Source: Aphis gossypii
Taxonomy: Eukaryota; Arthropoda; Insecta; Hemiptera; Aphididae
DNA: 64,000 nucleotides
Assembly (NCBI RefSeq): GCF_020184175.1
Contig: NC_065533.1
Location: 7,400,695-7,464,694 of the forward strand
Direction of reading: 5' to 3'
In this document: piece by piece, positions 34,327 through 49,674 of the stretch
Layout: the number at the start of each line of letters is the position of its first letter
Numbering within the stretch: position 1 is the first letter of the stretch
The notes under the pieces: model-generated
Databases searched by the model: none
What the model saw: only the letters and a program-made list of their open reading frames with translations
What the model was told of the DNA's origin: nothing
Program-made: the position numbers and the translations under genes

Positions 34327-37300
34327 TTGACGACGAATTCAAATCTGTTTTCAGAATTCTTATCGCTTTACTGTATCAATCGGTACGTTGGACAAAAAAC
34401 ACCTTCTGAATTCTTATGTTGTGCGTGTGTTAGACATAGACAGGCAATTACCGTCACCAATCCCCTTAAGTAAATATAATCAATATTATAATACAACGTA
34501 ACATTGATAATATTATTATACAGACGATTGTGTCCGCAGCATTCTACAGTTATCAATTATTACTTACATTTTGTCAAGGCGGACGACTCGCCTTATCGAC
34601 GGTTTGTATAGGTACCGTCAGCGGATTATTTCTCGTTCAAACCGTTAAGACGAATCGTTCGGGCAAAACCATCGTAATCAAATTTTGGATTTAAGAAATA
34701 AGAACGTAGTGATAGAATAACTACGGCGCAGGTTAGGCGGGCCCCGAGAATTTCTCGTCGTGATGAAGTCAGACCCTTTTTAAGCGACAAAATAAATAAA
34801 TCAAAATGAACGAATACCCCGAATGACGTGGGTAATGAACGCCTTAGTGCCTTAGTATAAACTGAAAAAGCAGTATTTGAACCGAACGTAATACAATACC
34901 TATATGTATAATAAGTGTATATACTGTAAAGTATTGCCTTGTTATAGCAGTAGTGTACTATAATATGTATACTCCTCAGTAAAAATAATAAACGAAAATG
35001 TTGCCGAACCGTATTTTAATTAGTTTAATTTTGAAAACTTTGGATCTCATCACTCATCCCCCGCGTACAGTAACAAAATAAATACGAGCAGTGCAAACGA
35101 CATCCACGGCTTGCCATTATAAGTTTTATCAAGAAATTATTATTATACTTACACCATTATTATTTAATGAACGCTTATTATTATTATTATTAACATAAAA
35201 TATTTTAAATATACTCGACAATTATAATAATAATAATAATATTTTAAAATGTCTGTTACTAATAACCCGAGTAGCTGGATTCCGAGTATTGAGTTGTATT
35301 TTATGTGCCTCTAGAATATTCTCGAAACGAACATAAATTTTTACCAGCACAAATTATTATGCCACGCGTTATTTTGTTATCGGACTTCGAGTAATAAATT
35401 ACACAGTAATAATTACTGTGTATAACTTTTCGAGAATCCAGCTGCAGCTGTTGATCGACATAGCAAACAATTCGAAGAATTATAAATAATTAAAATAATT
35501 GAATAAAGTATATAATTATATGATTAGAAGAAAATGAGAGATAATATTGTACGGTATATCTAAATACTTGAACCGTTGGTCGAAATTCATCGAACAACAA
35601 ACATTAATAATAATGAATTTTTTTTTTCTAAATCCAGTAACAGTTTAAAATATGAGGTACTGCTATACCTTTAACAGATCTAAACGTAGTCTCCCGCGTG
35701 TGCCGTTATTTTCGGTGCTCAGACAGGTCGATAATTAACTCGAAGAGTTAAAACGGCGTACAATTAAATAACAGGTAACGATTTAAATTATGATTAAAAT
35801 AATTTTTGGCTTGAAGTACAGTTTTTATTGAATATATCTTTACATAAATCATTTAGGTTCAAAACGTTGAATATTATGTAGAATATGTATAGTGTTCTGG
35901 TTTGTTAGTTTTACATCAAGTTTTCGATTTCACTCATAAATTATTCAAAATATTAAAAGTTATAAAATATGCGATAAGACCCAACAAACATTTAAATGTA
36001 AATTTAAATAAAATCAAATATTGTGCACAAAACATGTTTAAAGTTTTGATTCAGACAGAAAAAATCACCGAATCGAATTTATAGATTTCGTATAAAATGT
36101 CGATTCCGAACAAAAACATAGAAATGCAAAATTCTCGGGATCCGGGAAACATATTAGCATATTATTATTACTCAAAACATGTGTTTACGTACCCGCACGT
36201 CTTAATTAATGACGCTTTCTGGTTGGTCGTTATGAATTATTTTCACGCAAAATTTACATAATTAAATTACCAGTAATAATATCCGGCGATCATCCTTCAA
36301 ATTCGCACATTTGGTACCTACCTACGTCGATTCCGCTTAGTTTTTCCAAACTCAAACCGTTTCATACTGCACACACTGCAGGTATATAGATCAATAATGC
36401 GTAAATTTATCTAAAACCATATTACCCATCGCTCGGAACCACGCACCCGCTACCTACCTATCATATTTAATCAAAATCACAAGATTATATAAGTAATGAA
36501 ATTGATTTGATAGAATATTTGAAAACGCTAAGGTGTAGATACTAGTACATTTGTTCAGTCCAAGTGTTATATCTGCTATACATATACTTCATTTTATCAT
36601 ATTTTGTACGGCACTATTTATAAGTATAGTTATTTTTACTTCGATTTATTTAACAACAATAAATTTTTAATTGTAAACTGTCAATTAAAATAATGTTGTG
36701 TGTGGTTTTAATTTGACTTCTGCTTGGTATTATTGTTACAAATATTTTATTATAATTTGATGAATCAAATATTTTTTATACCTATTCGTAGATTGTGTGA
36801 TCGGCCAAGGCCATTAATTGATTGTAACGTCCTTTAGATGCTGATCTTATTTTCGTGTAAAACTTCGTAAAACGCTATAACTATACCCGAATCAAATATA
36901 CCTACGTGACATTATGGAAATCTGACAACATTGCACTAAAAATCTTAGGTACAAATATACGGATCGTGTTCTACCCGAAATGACCTTTCCGTTTAACAAT
37001 AGAAAAATATACGCGTATATCTTATTTGAACATAATATATTATAATACCCAAATACTATATAATATCTCAACACCTATATCTTTCAAATAACTGTAGTCA
37101 ATAAGCGCAAAATATGGCCTATAAACGCAACCTAAAAGCACAAAAATAAATATACCATATTAAGCGCAAATCAATTTTATTAAATAGTAGTTAGTTATTA
37201 TATTAATATTTATTTAAGGATATATTAAAATTTGTAAAGTTGAAATAAGTAAAAAAAAAATAAGAATAAAAAAATTATAATTTTGAGTATAGGTATTATT

Positions 37301-40300
37301 ATAACCGTCGTTGCAATTTGTTGTGAAACTGGTAAAATGTATTGTATCGGATTAAACATTTTTTTGCGCTTTTATCCCACTATACTGTAATTTAAATGCG
37401 CAAATAAATTTTGCGGTTTTGGGTTATCGAAAAAAAGGTCGATTTGAGCTTTTTGGGTATCACCGCTTTAAAATGAATAAAAACTAACTAAAATACCAAC
37501 GATAACTAATGACCAAAATTATATTGGACTTTGAACAGTATACTCCAATGGAGCGGGTAATGTAAACGCCATCTCTACCTGTACATAACGTGCATAATGC
37601 ATTATACTATAATGATTAAAATATAGTATATAGATAATATTGTATCAAACAAACGTTAACCAATGTAATAATAGTGTTTTGATTTTGTATAAGGTAAATG
37701 CACGTCGTAAGTCATTTGTGTCGATATTGTTAAATGTTAACGTTGAACTTTTGAGTATACCATTGTATATTTAAGTCCTCTATCGTTTGTGTCTTGTCCA
37801 TTAGTCAAACAACTTAAAATTATGAAAGTAAATCTTTACTATATCAGCAACGAGTAGATAAAGTTGAAATCAGCTTAAATAATTATTTTAAGCCCCACTT
37901 CATTACTATAGTGCTTTTAATTTTAAGATTTTATAAGTTTAGTGGATTAAAGTTTGTTGAATCTAAACGTCTCGGGCAATTTATTAAAATTATTTTTGTA
38001 TACTGAACGTAAACAGTTCTATATACATTATACTTATGATATTAATTTGATGCTCTTGAAAAAATACACTATAGTTTATGTGTATAATTCTTCTCAAAGA
38101 ATAAAATATAATGTTATTAATTATTATTTATTAGGTACTTTTATATATAGATGTAATGATTGTACAATCGAGATCATTTATAAAATTGATAATAATTTTA
38201 ATTAAAAATATACATTATTGTGACGCGGGAATTTAGTCACTGCCATGGAATACCATAACTAAAATATTTCCCTTTTGCCGTTTTTAAAATATTATTATAA
38301 AATTTTTAATGGCCAAGGCAAAAAAATAAGTAACAATAGTAACAATAATAACAATAATAATAAATAAAAAAAAGGTCATTGGATATAAAAATATTAAAAA
38401 CATTTTTAATGAAAATTCAACAAGATATTTTAGAGTGATTAGTCGTGAAGTATAAAAAATTACAAAGATTTAGCGTTATTTCTTCGACAATAACTTAGCA
38501 CATATTGTGGCCACAATGAGGAGAATGTATTAACTGTATGATAAACAGACAATTTCCCCGGACATTTTCCCTTCGGCTGTTATTGGTGTACTAGGAAACT
38601 TTCCCCCATACAAATGTTTCAATGCAGACATTATACTCGCCAATTTTTTAAAAATTATTATTTTTTCATTAATATAATAAATTATAACTTATTGTAAATG
38701 TAATTTTATATAAATACGTAAAATATTATTATTAATTAATAATTAATAAAAACTTTACTTTTTTGTAATTTCAATGCATTTTATGTTAATCAGTGATCAC
38801 TAGTGAATGTACGTAGTCACGTTATTGTAGTTTTGTATGCGGAATGTGGGTTGGATATAGTTGTTATGATGGAATCTTACCGACCTACATTCAGCAATCA
38901 AAAATATGGTTATAAACTTATAAAACGACATTCATTATTATTGAACTATACATGTAAGCTTATTTTATAATAATATTGTACCTATGTATAAATAACTAAT
39001 ACGTATTTATATTTGTACGAATTAGTGTGTTTATTGGTAATGTTTATAGGTAGTATTTATACAAACTTTTTATGTTTTGAGAATATTTTTTTATAACTGT
39101 ATCAATAATATCAAACAATATCTTCAAAATCTAAGCCGGAGTTGTAAAATCACATCCTTGCTAGAATGTTGATAAATATGAAACAACATTCTGCAAAATG
39201 TGATCCTATAATTACGGTTACAAATCTTCATTATTTATTATAAGTTACATGTTTACAATTACTTAGGTAAGTACATGATTTTATTATTATACACCTTTTC
39301 GTATTATGCGAATACACAATGTGTTCTGGAGAGAAGTGATTGGTCGGAGTCTTATGAAAATATACCTAAACTACGGCCTTTTAATGATATGGTCTAAAAT
39401 CTAAACCAATAGGATGGCAAATCTATGGCACGCGCATGCTCGAGTTGGCACAAGAAGACTTTTACTATAATATAATGTATAATACTATAGATATTATAGG
39501 TAATAGGTAAATATATTTAATTTTTTGGTATGTAGTGTTCAAAAGGCTACCCCTGGTCTAAACAATATATTATGGTCTTATATATAAAACAATTTAATTT
39601 GAATTTTTTTAAGTAATGTCATATACCTATTCAATTACTTTTATACCTTTTGCAAATAAACAAAAACAAATAACAAAATAAATAAAATACCCTTCTGAAG
39701 GGCTTTTATTTTAGAAATGATATGTTTAAAAAATATTAAATAAATATTTTATTATTTTCATAAGACGTCGACTATTCTCTTTCTTTCAGGACAGGTTTTA
39801 TTATTTTATTTGTAATTATTTATACAAAATTGATGTAGTTGTATCATTTTTTTTTAATATTATGTATTTATAGTGTATACTTGTATTTTTTTTATTATTA
39901 TTATATTGTATTTTATATTTTAATAAAATATGTTTTGTTTAAAAATTTAAAAAAAAATTTAATTGGATTTTAATTTTTTTATACTCCATTGCTTGATTTA
40001 TTTATATTTAAAAGAAATTTACACGCTATTATTTTATTATTAAATTGTTTTTAAAACATTTAATTTTTTTAATATTAATACCTACGTAAGTAACATCGTA
40101 ATGCGATATTTTTGAACGATTCAGAAAAATAATTGATGAGTACTTGTGAAACTTAAGTACTTATATTATTTATACCAAGTTATTTAAACATTTTAAACCG
40201 AAGTATTTATACTGGTGTTATTATAATCAAAGATTTTGCGATAAGGATTAACTTCCGTAACCCGTTTACTGGTAATAAGCAGATGGTGAAATGTTTTTTT

Positions 40301-41082
40301 ATGCCAGACAAATACAGCACTGATTATAATGTAATTTAATTAAGTTATACAAATATTCGTTTATGAAAATGTATGTTTCATATTCAAATCAAATATGTTG
40401 TATACCTAAGTCGGTGGTAGTTTTTTATTTAATAAAATATACATAAAGTTTAAAAGTTGTTTGAACTGGCAAATAAGTGTATTTCAAAATAATTTCTTAT
40501 TTTTTATGCATAAAATATTTTCTTTATATTATACTAAAAATTAAAATTCTATAATTTGTAATGATACTGAAAATTATATGAAATAAAGCTCACATCATTA
40601 TCACTACAACTATACTCCTTAGTCCTTGGTTTCCCTTGTAGTGTTATTTAATTTATTCAAAATAATGTGATTAAATTTATTTAAACCCAAACCTGAATTT
40701 GAAATAAATAGGTTCCATCAGACAACCTAGTTATATAGGTACATATAAAATAGGTATATTGCATTTCAAAAAAAAAATGTGAATATAAAAAAAAATTGAG
40801 TAATATAAGATATGATAAAACGCATACATATTCCTTTTTAATTATTAAAATATGTACACTTTGAGTTATATTGATATATTAGGCATCTAAAAGATATAGC
40901 CATAATGGAATTTTATAAAAGGGTGATTATGCGTGGGTGCACCCTTTAAGCCTTATTGCCTCACACAACATGTACTCAATAACAGCGATAACATCAATAA
41001 TGACAATAACAGAAATTAAAATATTAATAATTGTAATAATAATAAAAGTTAGTAAAATAAATTACTAGTATTAAGAATAATA
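34327..41082. other. Long AT-rich intergenic stretch
   Basis: About 6.7 kb without a supportable gene. Slightly GC-richer islands occur at 34560-34780, 35040-35120, 35690-35760 and 36220-36470, and repeated GCGC-containing words (ATAAGCGCAAAA) at 37100-37420 suggest a decayed repeat. Open frames of 60-83 codons here (for example 35902-36084 and 37954-38205) are AT-driven. Confidence 0.4.
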
Positions 41083-43301
41083 TTATATTATTTGATCCAT
41101 TGATTGTCGTTGAGCGCCATACAGTTTTTGCGTGAAATGCAGATGAGTCCATAATAAATTCAGCTCGTGAACAACCTCGTTTAGCGGAACTGCGAATTGA
41201 AAACATAACAATTTACAATAACATAATGTGCAAGTCAAAAAACAAATTTATAGAATAAAAAAAAAGTATTAAATACATTAACAAATGATTTTAATCTACA
41301 CATATAAAATATATACGCAAATTTATAGATTATAATATAGTCGTTGATTTTTTTATTATATATATATTATATATATAGATATTTGAGCCTAAATTTCGAG
41401 CATTATTATTTGATTTTTTGCTTTCATTTTATTATACTTTATTACGAATTTATTGATAATAATCTAGTAATTAGTATGTTATTAAAATATTAATTTTATT
41501 TAATCACAGTTCGATTTAGTTTAATAAAAGTATATATTTTTATTTGTGTGAATGTACTTTGTATATTGATCAATATTTAATATAAAATGTATAAACATAA
41601 TTAGCTTGAATTAGAATATTATCAACATTACTAAATTTTTTTTTTTTGTTATTACTGCAATATTAAGGTATTAAGAGCACAATAATCAATAATAAATATT
41701 ATATACTATGCAATGTTTCCACGATATTCCTATAATTTTGATATAAAAATACAAGAATAATACTTTATTATTAATTCATATGAATACTATTCATACCCCC
41801 CCCCCTAAAAAAAACAACACCTAATTTAATAGTTTGTTATATAATACTTCTTATATAACTATATTTTATGTACATTTTTTGATGCATTGTTAAATGTAAA
41901 AATTGGATTCCTATACATATTTGATCATTAACTTAGGTATTACGCATTACTATCGTACGTGTATTATAATTATACACGAATAATATATTATATTTTAAAT
42001 TAAATGAGGCTTTTGTAAGTTATCTGCAACTGAAAATGATACGGCAAATGAACCAATATAATAAGTATACCTACGTACACATAATTAATTAACTGTACAT
42101 ACTCTTTAGTCTGTATCCTACTTTTTATAACAATATTATACAGGTGATCGTTGTAGCTAACATATTGTGATGTACACTGGAAGCTAATAAACATTATAAA
42201 CTATTATGAAAATTTGATTAATGATTATTCAAAGTCAGATTTTATGATTATGCGTAGAATACCTACTAGAACTTGATTATGTACGATTTATATTTTTTGA
42301 AAACACGAATACATATATTGTATAATAACAAATAAATCCATCCTAAACTAATAAATCAAATGAAGAGAGAAATGAGCCACGAGGATATTTTTTTTATAAA
42401 TTCTTGTTACTTTTATGATACAGCATATAGTGGCATATAGTACTTATATTTATGTGCATTTAAATACCCTAAAATTTTAAGAGCTATTTACACCTATGTA
42501 TATATACATTAGGTACACCCGTATATTCGATATTACATATATACAATGTTATAATTATTACACTTCCGACCATAATATTGTATTGTTTAATGTTTATTTT
42601 AATATTTGATATTAAACATTAGTGGTGTTTTATGTAGGTATACGCAATACAAAATAACATTTCTATATATTACCTATAATTATTGTTTCCATAACTCAAT
42701 GATATAAGTATATAACTTTTGAATTTCAAAATAAAAACAATTTTTGTAAGATATTAATTCAACTTTACCTCTCTTCGACTCTTCCTCTCGATTTATAGTC
42801 CATAAATTATATTTTGTTCGCCACCAATTCCGCTTAATAGTTCTAAGTTGTAAATCTGAAATGAACACAAAAGTCAAAAATGTTTTGTGTGTACCTATAT
42901 CAATGCACGTTTATCATACTTTCTTTTATAAATGTTTATTTTTAATGTTCACTTTTTTTTTTTAAATAATAATCAATTTGTTACTTAATTGAACCTGGAA
43001 CAATTAAAACATTACGGTCTAACTGTGATTGAATACGCAAGTACCTACAACCACACATAATGAAGTTTCAAGACTAGCAAGACTGTCATTACCAAAGTAT
43101 AATTATTCTAGACTCAGGTCTCCGAATATATTACAATCGCAGTGATTATTACGATTTCGTGATTCGATTTGAGTGTTGGACCTTTGTGTCGATGTATGTA
43201 TATAAGCCCGATGCGAATTTCGTGACCACCGCAGGGCTTAGTCCAGCGTGATGAACCAATGGTGATAATGTTAACGCTCGCCTGCATTTTCATCAACGTA
43301 T
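41083..43301 (-). CDS. Small unrecognised spliced gene (two well-supported exons, one tentative)
   Basis: Last exon 41083-41189: acceptor TTCAATTCGCAG, then PLNEVVHELNLLWTHLHFT, QKLYGAQRQSMDQII and stop. Preceding exon 42769-42855: acceptor TTCATTTCAG and donor GAGAG|GTAAAG, reading LQLRTIKRNWWRTKYNLWT followed by INREEESKR. Its phase-1 end joins the last exon in frame with a Val codon. A tentative upstream exon 43182-43301 (acceptor GGGTTTTAG, weak donor CAAAG|GTCCAA) reads TLMKMQASVNIITIGSSRW onward and also fits by phase. The protein would be about 105 residues, Trp-rich and basic, with an amphipathic helix at the end. I do not recognise it. A piece of a longer gene is possible. Confidence 0.4.
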
Positions 43302-43479
43302 CTAAAACCCTAATAATAGACATTCGAGTGATCAAATACTGTTCGGCATGTATAGGTACATTATCAAAATAAATTAATTCATTTCAGTGTTCAAAACCAC
43401 AACCATTCGGACTAATTCGGGTCTAGTTGTAACCGCGCGTAAATATTACGGTTGTACCTTATATATTATAATATTATGT

Positions 43480-43580
43480 ATTTATATAGGTAGTATGACA
43501 TACCTTCATTGACACGCCGCGGCCGCACCGTAATTATAACCAACAGCGCCGCCGGCGAAATACATAGACATAATATTAAG
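43480..43580 (-). promoter_or_regulatory. CpG-rich patch, candidate promoter or first exon of the 41-43 kb gene
   Basis: A short island rich in CG (GCCGCGGCCGC; GCGCCGCCGGCG) in strongly AT-rich sequence. On the minus strand it ends in a donor (AATGAAG|GTATGT) and contains a frame open through RPRRVNE whose phase fits the tentative exon at 43301. It is plausible as a transcription start region. Confidence 0.35.
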
Positions 43581-46500
43581 CAACCAGATAGACTACACGA
43601 TATTATATTGAAGTCGGTATCGGGTGAATTTCGACAGGCCAATGTTTACAGTTGTTTAACCCCTTCATCCATATTCTGTAATATATAGGCGCTTATAATC
43701 TAAATATTCATCATTCGTTAAAAATTCAATTGTGACCAAAATAACATTAATTAAAATGTTTAAATACAACTATGGATCTGCATACTAGTACATACTACAT
43801 ACAATCACGGGTTAAACGTAAAAACCAAAGTTTTTATATTTGATTCTTTCAAAATTAAAAAAAAAATATTGTTTATAAATGTCGATTTAGGATTATAGCT
43901 TTATAGGTATATAATAAAATTATTATTCACGGATGAATCAAAAGTTTTACATAATAAATAAACATTCGCATATTGTTTTTATTTGACGATTGGGTAAAGT
44001 AAATGTTATACCTATAGTGACAAACCACGATTATTACATCAATCCCTGTTTTTTACGTAAGCGATTGTAAATATTAAAAAAAAAGAACATTCACACAGCA
44101 TTCACGCAAATCGATCAATAATAATTGGGAAGTGATTATTTAAAGCTGAAAATTTGAGATAGGTACTTTTCAATTCTTGTTATATAAAAAAAAATGATTA
44201 ATTGATTCTTATGGTTGACGTTTGTCATTTTTATAATATAACTCACGAACTTTAATTTATATAGTGATTTAACAATAATGTTCACCCCCATTTTTCATTT
44301 AATAATGCTTTTATTGAAATTCTGATTTTTTTTTAACTTTTATGACGTGTAACTACTACCTACTTAAGGCCTTAATTTTCAAATACTTATATTTTATAAA
44401 TCATTTAAAAAGGTCTTGTGACAATACTAACTTATTTTTTTCAAACGAGAATCGTTCTTTTTCCTCTATGTTTTTCAAAATATTATCTTATCTAATCGGA
44501 TTATTAAGAATTTTTGTTTTGAATTATTTTACTTTGTGTGCTACAAAGATAAAAAGTCCATTATAGGTTTAGATGCTATTAAGTAATTGATATTGATCTT
44601 TTAACATTTTATAATTTGTAAATATGTTTGAGAAAAAAAAACACTAAATTTAAATAATCAATATTAAATCACTTGTAATTTTCAAAAAAATATCTGCTTA
44701 ATAATTTATAGCAAAAATAATTCATTTGCATTTGAAAAAAAAATTGTATCACCACTAGACATTCTTTAAATTAAATTTAAACAATTGAATCTTAAAGTAT
44801 ACTTAAAAATTTCAAAAATCAAAATTTGAATAGGTAAATTTATTATAAGCAAAAAAATAAGGACGAGCGCATACGTACTTGATAAAGCACCATGCATTTA
44901 ATAACAAATCAATAATAATTTAGCATTGTTTTTATACAGTCAATACTAATAATAAATCATTTTTCTCGTAGAAAATTATATAAGTACAAAAGAAATAACG
45001 ACTTAAATTCTAATTATTCTTAAAAGAAATTTATATACATACCTATACATAATAGGTACCTATAACTGTTTTGAATACAGTACAAATTTAACACTGGTAA
45101 AAAATGTCCTGAGTCATCTAAGTATTGCAATATGTATGTCTCTATTGTGAAACCCAAGACGAAATTCGTACTTTATTTACGGGTTGAGTCGCAATTCGCC
45201 CACACCATAAAAATGATCACTTACAGGATGGGACTCCGATGCAGACGTGTGTCAGTATAGTGTTGATATTGCGTATATATAGAAGCCACTTAAACACCCT
45301 ACAGTTAAGGACTTTCGCTTATGACTTTAATAATTAATACCGCTCATGTATAATATGGAGTATTAAACACGAGTCACAACACAAATTCACACCGCCCTAC
45401 CTTATTACTAGTACAGAAATGACTATGACAACTAAAAATATACATTTATAAGCGGTATTATAGCCACGGTATAGAGTAGGTAATATTATATTATAGTCAC
45501 GACGAACAAAGTACAGAATAATTTGTAAACTTCACATTTCACAGAGTAAAGCGATTTAAAGACACGTATAATATTTGACTTTATAATATTATAATATTAC
45601 ACTTCACAGATTTGAATTTGGCATAAACCCGATGTTATTATATTCTCTGTAAAACGGTTAATACGTACTTACGGAGGTATATTATATTACAACATATTAT
45701 AATTTGAAACCTAAACATGGAACAACAATCTGTTACACGTAATTAATAATTATAATAATATTATTCGCGAATGTATGCGGTGGAATACGTCATATATATT
45801 TAAACATAATATGTATTCGTTTAAATGTTAAGTGCAATTTCTGTCATACAGTTTATTGCGTGTCTATAAATAATAATAAAAAACATTATTTATTTTAGAG
45901 ATTACATTTTCACATGGTTAACAAAGTCTTTCAGCGTATAACTAAAAATACTAAAAATTAGAATTTGAATAAATACAAATACGAATGCTCGTACATGCTT
46001 GATAAATCACTTATTAGGTATAATATGTTTATATGTTAGTGTTGAACTTAATTTTAAAAGCGTAGCAAAAAAAAAAATATGCAAAATGTACCTAAATATG
46101 TTTGGAAGTATTGTTTATACTTCCGACTCGTATAGTTTCTGTACTTCAGTAATATACATAATATCGTAATGATTAATGAACAATATCGGTACTACGAGTA
46201 TGTCTATTGCATTTTGAGTTGATATTTTACTCTCTCGGCGATGCGGGTGGTACACCTCTCCGTACCGATCGGCGTTCATTGTGATTTCACAATAGGTTAG
46301 TACATCAGTACATGCCGAGGGTCTAACATCTGCACTAAATACCAGTCAACTCGTAAAATTTTGAATACTTGTTTGAATAATACAATAATACAACTGTCGA
46401 AACATTACTGCAGGATACGAAATATATAATCAGAGGACATGAGCTGTAGGCAATATATTTTAAACCATTTTCAATACAAATTGTACACTTTTATTTACTC

Positions 46501-49500
46501 TTATATATTTTGTAAAAAATTATTATTTTCAAATAAAAATCAAAATACTTGAATGAAAGAGTATATAATCAATTATTGAAATATATTTTCCATTGTGAAT
46601 TTAAATACTTTGTTTTTTACGTGTTAGTTGCTTTATTCTTTGGTCTGGATCTGGGGTACAAAAAAAAAAATACGAACTTAACACTTAATAAAAAACATTA
46701 CTTATAATTATATAGTATATAAATATTAACTTTTTAAATTCTTACACATAAGTTATTTAAGGAACGTTTTTACAATAATTACTATTAGCGTTACTGCGCC
46801 ATTCTGCTCCTAGATTTTGTATAGATATATTTAAAATTTTGAAATATCATGATATATTTTTGTCTGAAATATAAAATTGCTTTATGATCAATTCATAAAA
46901 TCACCACGGGCCCGATATTTTACATAATTTTAAATTAATTAATTTAAATACTTATATCAAGTATATGCAACCACATCCATTTCCATCCCTGCAGGATTAG
47001 TATTCATAATATTATTTGTGGTTCCGACGTATTGACTTTTACGGAATCGTATGACGCCCAGCAGCTATATAATAATAATAATATACCTAATATCAACCGT
47101 AGCGGCATACCATTTTCACCGCTTTACTCTCCATAATTTCCATTGCCGTGATCAATATTACCGACGTTGGTGGTTATTATGGAGAGTATACGACTGAAGT
47201 ATAATTTATTACATACGGAATTCATTCATTCGAAGAATATAACATTTTATGTGCAACAGTTATTAGAAAAAAAGAATATAGGATATGGTGTGACTAAGTA
47301 AAATCTGTAGAAAGACAGTAATAATACCTATTTATATCTATATTTATGTCGTGTTGCAGCCACTTTGTCAAATCTATCTTTTTATGAAAAGTTATTCATT
47401 TTATGAAATCGAAACGTCGTTTTCTCACACTTAATGAAATATTTTAATATTATTAAATATTTTAATATATTTTAATATTTCAAGAATAAGTCATTTAATT
47501 TTATCATTGGGTAGTTTTTTTCACAAATACGTCATCCACTTTATGAAATAACCATACAAAATTAATCTTATTTTTTATTCATGTTATATTTAATATTATA
47601 CAATGGGATCTTTATTACATAATATATAAATTTAAGTTGTATATAAATAAAAATGCATTTTTATGAATGAATGAATTTTCATGAATTAATTTATACACAA
47701 CAATATTAATAACTTAATAATAATTTATTTACTATTATCTATTAAATCATTAAAAATTAACTTAAAAAAAAATACTTAATCTATAAAAAGAAAAAAATCG
47801 TGGACGTGTTTAAAAAAACTACTAAACTATGTTGAAAATAAGTAAGTATATCTACTTCCTAATTTATTAAGTACATTAATTATATCATTATACACGAAAC
47901 CGTGTGTTGGCCGTTGGACTAAGATATGAAACTTATACTATTAGTGACGAACACTTATTAGTATCTATCTACTAATTTGTCTGATTTTAAATAAATTCTT
48001 CGAAAATAGGTATAGAATTTAGATTTCATTAAGTTTCTAATTATAAAACTGACGATAACAGTTAAAATTATGAATCAATACAATTTTATTTTTAAATTTA
48101 ATATTTTTTTGTGAATCTTAAGTTTTGTCTTAATATTTTGGAACTAAAATTAAAGATTTTTATAAGATTAATTCATATTTATTTTCATCTTTTTATTTTT
48201 GAATAAATCGTGCATTTTAAGACTGTTGTTATTTTAATATTTTGTTTCATAACAATAACTCCAACTGTACACCATATACCTATAATAGTTAGCGCCGGCA
48301 TTTTATTGCTCAAAAAAAATCTCAAAAAATGCCCTTAAAAAAATACAAAAATGACTTAAATAACTCAAAAAATGAAGTATAAAATGCATTTATATTTATT
48401 ATGGCTTAATAAAAAAATTTTAAAAAAAATTGTATAATATTTTAACTTGTTTTTGCTAGTACATATTAGCTAATAGGTATATAACGGCGATAATTTAAGT
48501 GGAAAGTCCTAGCTATGATAAAATTGTTATCGATGATAATCGATTGTCGTGCTATATAATTTATAAATCGTACCGTGGCGCGTCGGCAGTTTGCCGAAAA
48601 TATCTTGTTAATCGCAACAATTTTCGTTCATTTTATGAAAAAATTGTGAAAAATCCTCTAAAAACTAAAAAAATTCCATAAAATCTTCAAAAAATGTCCT
48701 AAAAATGCATTTAAAGATAATTTTGACGAAAAATACAAAATAATGCAAGATAAAAATTATTTTAAATTAATCAACATCGCTCAAAACACATTTTATACTT
48801 ACGAAGTAACGTTTTGAAACACTAGAAAAAAGATGCATTTGCATCAAAATCCCAGCCCTAATAATAATGGAAAAATACATAAATCATTAAACATGTAATA
48901 TTGAATACTTGTACCATAAAAAGAAAAAAATTGTACACATACATAATATTACCGTATTAAAGCAGGTAATATTTAAATATAAATATAGCAGTAGCTTTGT
49001 ATGCAGTTTAGTTAAATGAAATTAAAAAAAAAATTGCACGTTATAAATCGTGTAGGTAATAGTCAATAAGTACAAAATATAAAAAACAGTAAAATAATCA
49101 ATTAAATATACAATAAAATAACGGTTAATAATTATTGTTTGTTATTCAAATGACAACAAAAGAAATGTATTTTTGTTAATAGATTTAAAGACTAAAAAAA
49201 ATAAAATATGAATTTGGACAATTATAGGTACCTATCTGTTTTTTTTCAAAAACAACGTTTATACGAATAAAAGAAGAAGAAACCCAAACTCAAATACCAA
49301 ACTACGTATGCGACAATAAATTCAATATTTTAGAGTTTTAGAGTATGCTAATTGATTTTAAAAACAAAGTGGTTTTTTATTTTCGATTTTGACTAATGGT
49401 AATTGGACACGATACTAGAGTATGTATATGTAAATCTGAATGTCATCAGAATAATTGTCAAAAGTTATAAATAGATTTATAAGTATATAGTATATTTTTT

Positions 49501-49674
49501 ATTAACCATGGTTACAAGGAGTATTTATGTTTGAGTAAAATATTTATTACTTATTATTTTTATTAATTTTATTACTACGGTGTGCGTCTTATATTTTAAT
49601 ATATGTATATAAGTTCAAAAGTGTAAAAAAATTGAACGAACTAAGCTAAAAATAAAATTTTATTTTGGTCAAAA
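43581..49674. other. AT-rich intergenic stretch
   Basis: No gene supported over about 6 kb. Contents worth naming: a TATA-like word TATATATAG at 45274-45282 followed 28 bases later by ACAGTT, a GC-richer patch at 46230-46330, a 12-bp inverted pair around 47130-47195, and a candidate mobile element at 48290-48862. Confidence 0.4.
48290..48862. mobile_element. Candidate non-autonomous DNA element with imperfect terminal inverted repeats
   Basis: The left end reads TTAGCGCCGGCATTTTATTG and the reverse complement of the right end reads TTAGGGCTGGGATTTTGATG; about 15 of 20 positions agree allowing one indel. The interior (about 570 bp) is AT-rich with many CTCAAAAAATG-like words and a 60-codon open frame that is not convincing. 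A target-site duplication is obscured by AT-rich flanks (AATAAT-like on both sides). Confidence 0.4.
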
